Assembly: GCA_030837785.1 (NCBI GenBank) | Contig: JAUQYA010000113.1 | Location: 1 to 64,000 of the forward strand | DNA: 64,000 bases | Source of the DNA: Albidovulum sp. | GTDB taxonomy: Bacteria > Pseudomonadota > Alphaproteobacteria > Rhodobacterales > Rhodobacteraceae | Reading direction: 5' to 3' | Shown: positions 59,241-64,000 of the stretch, piece by piece | Layout: the number at the start of each line of letters is the position of its first letter | Numbering within the stretch: position 1 is the first letter of the stretch | Notes under the pieces: model-generated | Told to the model about the DNA's origin: nothing | The model's database searches: none | Seen by the model: the letters and a program-made list of their open reading frames with translations, nothing else | Program-made: the position numbers and the translations under genes

Positions 59241-59837
59241 TCAGTGCGATATCGGCAGCGTACCCATATCCGGATGAATTTCGGCGGCCATAAGGCCCTT
59301 GTCGCCGCGGCCGAAGCGAACGAGCACGACCTGCCCGGGACGGAGTTCAGTGATCCCGTAGCGGCGCAGCGTCTCCATGTGGACGAAGATGTCCTCCGTC
59401 CCCTCGCCGCGGGTCAGGAAACCAAAACCTTTGGTGCGATTGAACCACTTCACCAACGCACGCTCGAGACCGCTCTCGGCAGTGACCGCCACATGCGTGC
59501 GCGGCGCCTGCTGTTCGGAAGGATGGATCGCCGTCGTGACGTCCATCGAGATGACGCGGAAAGCCTGGAGCCCGCGGTCGCCCTGCCGGACCAGGCAAAC
59601 GACCCGAGCGCCTTCAAGCGCTGTCTGGAAACCGTCGCGGCGCAGGCAGGTGACGTGCAGGAGGATGTCCCCGATACCCGGTAGATCCGGCAGGATGAAG
59701 CCGAAGCCCTTGGCGACGTCGAACCATTTAATCGCGCCCGAAACCTCGAACAGGCCGAGGCCTTCCACGCTTTCGTCTCGGGTCGACGCCGTGTCGTTCG
59801 ACGCGTCACGCCCCATGAAAGAGGCTTTCTCCCCCAT
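59241..59837 (-). CDS. Cold-shock protein with two CSD domains
   Basis: A 198-residue protein with two cold-shock domains. The first has SGAIKWFDVAKGFGFILPD and ILLHVTCLRRDG, the second ALVKWFNRTKGFGFLTRGEG and DIFVHMETLRRYGI; each contains the RNP1 (KGFGF) and RNP2 (I/V-F/L-hVH) nucleic-acid motifs, with the first slightly degenerate in RNP2. It would bind single-stranded RNA or DNA. The start is preceded by GGAGAAAG-like sequence. Confidence 0.93.
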   Translation of the reverse strand: MGEKASFMGRDASNDTASTRDESVEGLGLFEVSGAIKWFDVAKGFGFILPDLPGIGDILLHVTCLRRDGFQTALEGARVVCLVRQGDRGLQAFRVISMDVTTAIHPSEQQAPRTHVAVTAESGLERALVKWFNRTKGFGFLTRGEGTEDIFVHMETLRRYGITELRPGQVVLVRFGRGDKGLMAAEIHPDMGTLPISH

Positions 59838-60041
59838 CAGAACGCACCCTTTCCTCGATTACGCCGCCACTGATTCTCTGTCTCAGAATAACATCGCGGC
59901 GGCGCTTATATGCAAGGCTCGGTTTCGGGTTTTTCACCGAATAGGACAGCCGAATACTGGCCGTGATCTTGGCCCCGGTTGCCCAACGCCGCGCGTCCGC
60001 CCTATGGTCGGAACCTGAGTCCGACAGCCGGGAAAAACCTC

Positions 60042-60482
60042 ATGCGCTATCTGCACACCATGGTCCGCATCACCGATATCGAGGCCTCCCTCGATTTCTA
60101 TTGCAGGAAGCTCGGGCTCGAGGAGGTGCGCCGCTTCGAGAGCGAGAAGGGCCGTTTCACATTGATCTTCCTCGCCGCGCCCAAGGACAAGGCGACCTCC
60201 GCCGCGGCGCGCGCGCCCGAACTCGAGCTCACCTACAACTGGGACCCTGAGGTCTACACGGGCGGCCGCAACTTCGGTCATCTCGCCTATAAGGTCGACA
60301 ACATCTATGAGACCTGCCAGCGCCTGATGGATATGGGCGTGACCATCAACCGGCCGCCGCGCGATGGCAACATGGCTTTCGTCAGGTCGCCCGACAACAT
60401 ATCGATCGAGCTCCTCCAGGAAGGCGAAGCCCTGCCGCCCCAGGAACCGTGGGTATCGATGCCCAACGTCGGCGCCTGGTAG
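60042..60482 (+). CDS. gloA: Lactoylglutathione lyase (glyoxalase I)
   Basis: A 146-residue VOC-fold metalloenzyme that converts the methylglyoxal-glutathione adduct to lactoylglutathione. Motifs: LHTMVRITDIEASLDFYCRK (His ligand), LELTYNWDPEVYTGGRNFGH (Glu and His) and VRSPDNISIELLQEG (Glu). The start at 60042 matches the family. The next gene is pccB, 83 bases downstream. Confidence 0.95.
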   Translation: MRYLHTMVRITDIEASLDFYCRKLGLEEVRRFESEKGRFTLIFLAAPKDKATSAAARAPELELTYNWDPEVYTGGRNFGHLAYKVDNIYETCQRLMDMGVTINRPPRDGNMAFVRSPDNISIELLQEGEALPPQEPWVSMPNVGAW

Positions 60483-60565
60483 AACAGCAGGTCCTGCACC
60501 TTTGCCGGCTTGCGCTCCATCGGGAGCGTGATAACAGGTCTCCCAGCGACAGCTGGGGGACACTC

Positions 60566-62098
60566 ATGAAGGATGTGCTCAAGGAACTCGAACGCCGCCG
60601 CGAAATCGCACGCGCCGGCGGCGGCAGGGAACGCATCGAGGCCCAGCACAGGCGCGGCAAGCTGACCGCCCGCGAGCGCATCGGCATCTTCCTCGACGAA
60701 GGATCGTTCGAAGAGTTCGACATGTTCGTCGAGCACCGCTCCACCGATTTCGGCATGGAGAAGACCAAGATCGCCGGCGACGGCGTGGTCACCGGCTGGG
60801 GCACGGTCAACGGCCGCACCGTCTTCGTCTTCGCCAAGGATTTCACCGTGTTCGGCGGCTCGCTGTCGGAGGCTCACGCCGAAAAGGTGATGAAGGTCCA
60901 GGACATGGCGCTGAGGAACCGCGCCCCGATCGTCGGCATCTACGATGCCGGCGGCGCGCGCATCCAGGAAGGCGTCGCGGCGCTCGGCGGCTATGCCGAG
61001 ATCTTCCAGCGCAACGTGCTTGCTTCGGGCGTCATCCCGCAGATCTCGGTGATCATGGGCCCCTGCGCCGGCGGCGACGTCTATTCGCCCGCCATGACCG
61101 ATTTCATCTTCATGGTGCGCGACACGTCCTACATGTTCGTCACCGGTCCCGACGTGGTGAAGACGGTGACCAACGAGACGGTGACGGCCGAGCAGCTCGG
61201 CGGCGCCTCGGTGCACACGACCAAGTCCTCGATTGCCGACGGTGCCTACGATAACGACGTCGAGGCGCTCCTGCAGATGCGCCGCCTGATCGACCTCCTC
61301 CCGGCTTCGAACACGGCGGAGATTCCCGAGATCGAGTGTTTCCAGTCCGCCGACGAAGCGGACCTCTCGCTCGACCGCCTGATCCCCGACAATGCCAACA
61401 AGCCCTACGACATCAAGGAACTGATCCTGAAGACCGTCGACGAGGGCGATTTCTTCGAGATCCAGGCGTCATTTGCCAAGAACATCGTCACCGGCTTCGG
61501 CCGCGTCGAGGGCCGCACAGTCGGCTTCGTCGCCAACCAGCCGATGGTTCTGGCCGGCGTGCTCGACTCGGACGCTTCGCGCAAGGCCGCGCGCTTCGTC
61601 CGCTTCTGCGACTGCTTCAACATCCCGATCGTCACCTTCGTCGACGTGCCCGGTTTCCTGCCCGGCACGGCGCAGGAATATGGCGGCCTGATCAAGCACG
61701 GCGCCAAGCTGCTCTTCGCCTATGCCGAGGCCACGGTACCGAAAGTCACCGTGATCACGCGCAAGGCCTTCGGCGGCGCCTACGACGTCATGGCGTCGAA
61801 GCACCTGCGCGGCGATATGAACTATGCCTGGCCGACGGCGCAGATCGCGGTGATGGGCGCCAAGGGCGCCGTCGAGATCATCTACCGCAAGGACATCGCC
61901 GATCCGGAGAAGATCGCGGCGCACACGAAGCGCTACGAGGACCGTTTCCTGTCGCCCTTCGTCGCCGCCGAGCGCGGTTATGTCGACGAGGTGATCATGC
62001 CGCATTCGACGCGCCGGCGCATCGCCCGCGCGCTCAGGATGCTGCGCAACAAGGACCTCGACAACCCCTGGAAGAAGCACGACAACATCCCCCTTTGA
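60566..62098 (+). CDS. pccB: Propionyl-CoA carboxylase, carboxyltransferase (beta) subunit
   Basis: A 510-residue carboxyltransferase of the acyl-CoA carboxylase family: EELERRREIARAGG-like helical start, VTGWGTVNGRTVFVFAKDFT, GGARIQEGVAALGGYAEIFQ, IMGPCAGGDVYSPAMTDFIF and the C-domain VPGFLPGTAQEYGGLIKHGA, NYAWPTAQIAVMGAKGAVEI. The last segments form the biotin and CoA pockets. It carboxylates propionyl-CoA to methylmalonyl-CoA together with the biotin-carrying PccA, not seen here. Small envelope genes follow, as in Rhodobacteraceae. Confidence 0.95.
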   Translation: MKDVLKELERRREIARAGGGRERIEAQHRRGKLTARERIGIFLDEGSFEEFDMFVEHRSTDFGMEKTKIAGDGVVTGWGTVNGRTVFVFAKDFTVFGGSLSEAHAEKVMKVQDMALRNRAPIVGIYDAGGARIQEGVAALGGYAEIFQRNVLASGVIPQISVIMGPCAGGDVYSPAMTDFIFMVRDTSYMFVTGPDVVKTVTNETVTAEQLGGASVHTTKSSIADGAYDNDVEALLQMRRLIDLLPASNTAEIPEIECFQSADEADLSLDRLIPDNANKPYDIKELILKTVDEGDFFEIQASFAKNIVTGFGRVEGRTVGFVANQPMVLAGVLDSDASRKAARFVRFCDCFNIPIVTFVDVPGFLPGTAQEYGGLIKHGAKLLFAYAEATVPKVTVITRKAFGGAYDVMASKHLRGDMNYAWPTAQIAVMGAKGAVEIIYRKDIADPEKIAAHTKRYEDRFLSPFVAAERGYVDEVIMPHSTRRRIARALRMLRNKDLDNPWKKHDNIPL

Positions 62099-62119
62099 GG
62101 AGGGGAGAGGGAGGAACCG

Positions 62120-62611
62120 ATGCGAAGCGCCGCGCCAGCCCTGGGGAGCGCGTCGCGCCGGCCCGGACCGGGGCGCGGCGGACGCTGGTGCGCGCATCGG
62201 ATCGGGGCGGCAGCAGCGTTGGGGATGGCGATTCTTTGGGCAGGGGCCGGTGCGATGGCGGGCGAGGCAGCCGGACCGCTTCTTGTGCCGTCGGGCCAGG
62301 AGGTGCGCTATCTCGACACCGTGCACTCCGCGCCGGGGCCGGAGGGGCTGGCGATCCGTTTCCGGTTCATAGCCCCGGCCATCGCCCGCGAGACCGGCAC
62401 CATCGGCGCCGAAGCCGCGCAGGCCGACATGGAATGGCTTTGCACCAACTTCGCCCTGCCGCGCCTGCCTGCGGGCGGCCCGGCCCCGTCGCAGATCATC
62501 GTCTCGCTGTCGGACCGCCCGGTGGCCTTCGGCGAACCGGCGCCGGACGCCACGCAGTTCTTCGAAGCCTACACCGTCGCCGACGGCATCTGTGTCTGGG
62601 AGGCGTTCTGA
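62120..62611 (+). CDS. DUF6497-like secreted protein
   Basis: A 163-residue protein with an Arg/Gly-rich leader, a hydrophobic signal segment (GAAAALGMAILWAGAGAMAG) and a small domain with LLVPSGQEVRYLDTVHSAPG, ARETGTIGAEAAQADMEWLC and QIIVSLSDRPVAFGEPAPDA. It resembles DUF6497 proteins, which I associate with Rhodobacteraceae. The function is unknown. It starts 21 bases after pccB with GGGAGGAA upstream and is likely in the same transcript. Confidence 0.75.
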   Translation: MRSAAPALGSASRRPGPGRGGRWCAHRIGAAAALGMAILWAGAGAMAGEAAGPLLVPSGQEVRYLDTVHSAPGPEGLAIRFRFIAPAIARETGTIGAEAAQADMEWLCTNFALPRLPAGGPAPSQIIVSLSDRPVAFGEPAPDATQFFEAYTVADGICVWEAF

Positions 62612-62819
62612 TGGCGGCTCGGAATATCGGTCCGGGCCGGGGCCCGGGGCGGCGGGGTGATGCGGACGAGTCACAGCTTGGCATCTTGCGCAACCTCAGG
62701 TGGGATGCGCGGCCCGCCTCGGCTATGATCGCCCGAGGCGGCGGCGACGCGGCCCAATTCGCAATTGACCGGCGGGAAGATGCCACAGGCGCGCCCGCCC
62801 CATCGAGCAGGAGAAAGAC

Positions 62820-62954
62820 ATGTCGAAAAAAGCGCTCTTCGCCAGCGTTCTCATCGCCTTCGTGGCCGCCTGTGCCGCCAAGGAGAAGGAAACCGTCTAC
62901 GCCGAGCAGCCGGTCACGGCCGAGCCGGTCTTCACCGGCAAATACGGTAGCTGA
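62820..62954 (+). CDS. 44-residue putative lipoprotein
   Basis: A short frame starting at ATG 62820, with AGGAGAAAG eight bases upstream, encodes a signal sequence ending in a lipobox-like FVAAC (Cys18) and a 26-residue acidic tail (ETVYAEQPVTAEPVFTGKYG). Small lipoproteins of this shape lie between pccB and pccA in Rhodobacteraceae as I recall. No enzymatic function is expected. Confidence 0.7.
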   Translation: MSKKALFASVLIAFVAACAAKEKETVYAEQPVTAEPVFTGKYGS

Positions 62955-63026
62955 TCCTCGCGGCCGGGTCCGGGCGTCGTGCCCGGTCCCGGCCCCTCAG
63001 GCCGCCTCCGACCGGGGGGGCGCGCC

Positions 63027-63380
63027 ATGCTGAAACACCGCGGCTTTCCGGGCCGCCTTCCGGGGACCGATCATCAGTTCGTCATCCGCCGCGCCAACCC
63101 GAAGGGTGCGACACGCCTGGTCGCGCGCGAACGCTATCGCGACCGCAGCCCGGCCGACCGCCGCGCCGACCTCGCCTTCATGGCAGCCCTCTGGGACCAT
63201 TTCGGCGAGGCCCCCTTCGAGCGCGGCAACCTCGATGCCGGGCGCCTGGCCTGGCTTTTCGGGCGTGAGGTGATCCCGGCCGAACAGCCGTTCGACCCCG
63301 AAAGCTACGAGGCCCTCCTGCGGATCGACCTGGCCCGCGCCCGCGCAGCCTTCCCCGAGGCATTCGAGGCGGAGGAATAG
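63027..63380 (+). CDS. Hypothetical basic protein
   Basis: A 117-residue soluble protein: KHRGFPGRLPGTDHQFVIRR, then ATRLVARERYRDRSPADRRA and a C-terminal FDPESYEALLRIDLARARAA. No domain is recognised. The N-terminal half is strongly basic, suggesting nucleic-acid or protein contact, but there is no direct evidence. It is downstream of the small lipoprotein gene (72-base gap) in the pccB series. The chosen ATG fits a conserved-looking start; the upstream frame is open to 62979. Confidence 0.68.
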   Translation: MLKHRGFPGRLPGTDHQFVIRRANPKGATRLVARERYRDRSPADRRADLAFMAALWDHFGEAPFERGNLDAGRLAWLFGREVIPAEQPFDPESYEALLRIDLARARAAFPEAFEAEE

Positions 63381-63720
63381 GCGTGTTTCAGCTTGCAGCA
63401 AGGGGCTTTGGGCGCGAATTTGCCGATCGTTTCCGCATGGGAAACTTTGCATTTGCGCAAACGCGGCGCCGTGGCCATCCTGCATGTGGGGCGGCACCCT
63501 ACAGCAAGCTTTACGCCCCGATTTGTCAAAACCGTTACCCTTCCCCTTCTCTACGGCCTGATCCCACCGGGGTCAGGCCATTTTTGTCCGCGGCGGCGAG
63601 GCTGCCGATGCTTCGGCGCCGCGGCGCCGATGGCGCGCCGGCGCGACAAATTTGCTTTCACTTCCCGCCGCTTTCAGTAGAATATGTGGAAACAACAACG
63701 CTTGCTGGAGGAAGAGCAGA
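63381..63720 (+). other. Gap with dyads and terminator between pccB-series genes
   Basis: No gene is supported in these 340 bases. Two adjacent dyads, TTTCC-GCATG-GGAAA (63430-63444) and TTTGC-ATTTGC-GCAAA (63446-63461), look like regulator sites. A terminator (63555-63585) follows: GGCCTGATCCC / GGGGTCAGGCC with loop ACC, then A and five Ts. The promoter of the last lipoprotein gene must lie after it; AATATGTGG near 63680 may be the -10 region. Confidence 0.55.
63555..63585 (+). terminator. Intrinsic terminator
   Basis: An 11-pair stem from GGCCTGATCCC (63555-63565) and GGGGTCAGGCC (63569-63579), one T-G pair included, with loop ACC and a T tract. It ends the transcript that contains the basic protein gene. 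Confidence 0.85.
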
Positions 63721-63921
63721 ATGCGTCTCATCAAGTCTTTCGTCGCGATTGCCGCGGTCGGTCTCCTGGCCGGATGCCTCGAGAATGACGCCGAACGCGG
63801 CGTCGTCGGCGCCGCTGGCGGCGCGGTCGTGGCCGACGCCATCGGCGGCAACGCCCTCACCGGCGCCGTTGTCGGCGGCGCGGCGGGCGTCTTCTGCGAC
63901 GACGCGGGCATCTGCCAGTAA
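63721..63921 (+). CDS. Glycine-zipper lipoprotein
   Basis: A 66-residue outer-membrane-type lipoprotein: lipobox LLAGC (Cys19) after a hydrophobic signal, then a glycine-zipper region GVVGAAGGAVVADAIGG, VVGGAAGVFCDD and a C-terminal cysteine pair (CDDAGIC) able to form a disulfide. Such YMGG/Gly-zipper lipoproteins stabilise the envelope. GGAGGAAG precedes the ATG. The class is common near propionyl-CoA carboxylase genes of Rhodobacteraceae. Confidence 0.85.
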   Translation: MRLIKSFVAIAAVGLLAGCLENDAERGVVGAAGGAVVADAIGGNALTGAVVGGAAGVFCDDAGICQ

Positions 63922-63965
63922 TTCATCGAACCGGGTCGCGGCGCGGCCCGGCCTGCTGCACTTTC

Positions 63966-63999
63966 GGGCCACCGGAGCAGAACGCTCCGGCGGCCCTTT
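63966..63999 (+). terminator. Intrinsic terminator at window end
   Basis: GGGCC-A-CCGGAGC and GCTCCGG-C-GGCCC pair around the loop AGAAC, giving a 12-pair stem with one mismatch, followed by TTTC at the edge of the window. The T tract may continue outside. Confidence 0.7.
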
Positions 64000-64000
64000 C

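Noticed and set aside
61336..63033. 565-codon plus-strand frame through pccB and its downstream genes
   Set aside because: Shifted frame of pccB with an Arg/Pro-rich product; pccB, the DUF6497-like gene and the small lipoprotein all have clear signals in the other frames.

Overview
This window is GC-rich chromosomal DNA of an alphaproteobacterium, most probably a member of the Hyphomicrobiales (Rhizobiales) close to the Phyllobacteriaceae/Mesorhizobium group. The evidence is the gene order prfB - PBP1A - amidase - rne and dsbA-like - aroQ - accB - accC - aat - DUF2155 - NDUFA12 homologue, plus small alphaproteobacterial families (DUF3126, DUF6455, BTLCP peptidase, PAS_5 protein). I cannot name the species from the sequence alone.

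Left part (about 544-14178): a tRNA-Ser(UGA) gene is followed by what looks like a 13.5-kb integrated, mobilizable island. Its left half holds a large serine recombinase whose open frame runs out of the element through the antisense strand of the tRNA, a Phd/VapC-type toxin-antitoxin pair coupled to the recombinase gene, an AlpA-type regulator, a nuclease-like protein, a Ti-type relaxase TraA, an oriT-like sequence and TraC/TraD homologues. There is no coupling protein and no type IV secretion system, so it could only move with a helper. Its right half is a stress/redox cargo: a frameshifted HxlR regulator, an AhpD-like protein, an SPW membrane protein, an AraC regulator, and a tight array of DUF4142, cupredoxin, glutathione transferase, acetyltransferase, VOC protein and uracil-DNA glycosylase-like genes. 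A copy of the tRNA 3' end at 14169-14178, next to a frameshifted GIY-YIG gene, is the proposed right end. In the excised circle the recombinase frame would stop six codons after this junction.

Middle part (14.5-44 kb): the first section is copper homeostasis (copA divergent from copZ-cueR, each side with a CueR-type operator). It is followed by anmK, tyrS, a giant AsmA-like protein, a peroxiredoxin and a 25-residue membrane peptide. Then comes a cell-envelope and RNA block: M23 peptidase, prfB with its programmed +1 frameshift, PBP1A, AMIN amidase, rne. After that are a PLP aminotransferase, an M48 peptidase/TPR protein, a DsbA-like thioredoxin, aroQ, the acetyl-CoA carboxylase genes accB and accC, aat, DUF2155 and a complex I accessory protein.

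Right part (44-64 kb): this holds acetyltransferases, a LuxR-type regulator with small secreted Cys/Gly-rich proteins, gatB, a CBS protein, a rhomboid protease and a candidate antisense-strand small RNA. Next is a PAS_5 - PilZ - BTLCP series suggesting cyclic-di-GMP or cell-cycle signalling, then gamma carbonic anhydrase, cysE, an enoyl-CoA hydratase homologue lacking both catalytic glutamates, DUF192 and a double cold-shock protein, and gloA. The last genes are pccB and a run of small envelope proteins of a kind I associate with Rhodobacteraceae propionyl-CoA carboxylase loci; pccA would be expected beyond the right edge. No CRISPR array, rRNA or insertion sequence is visible.
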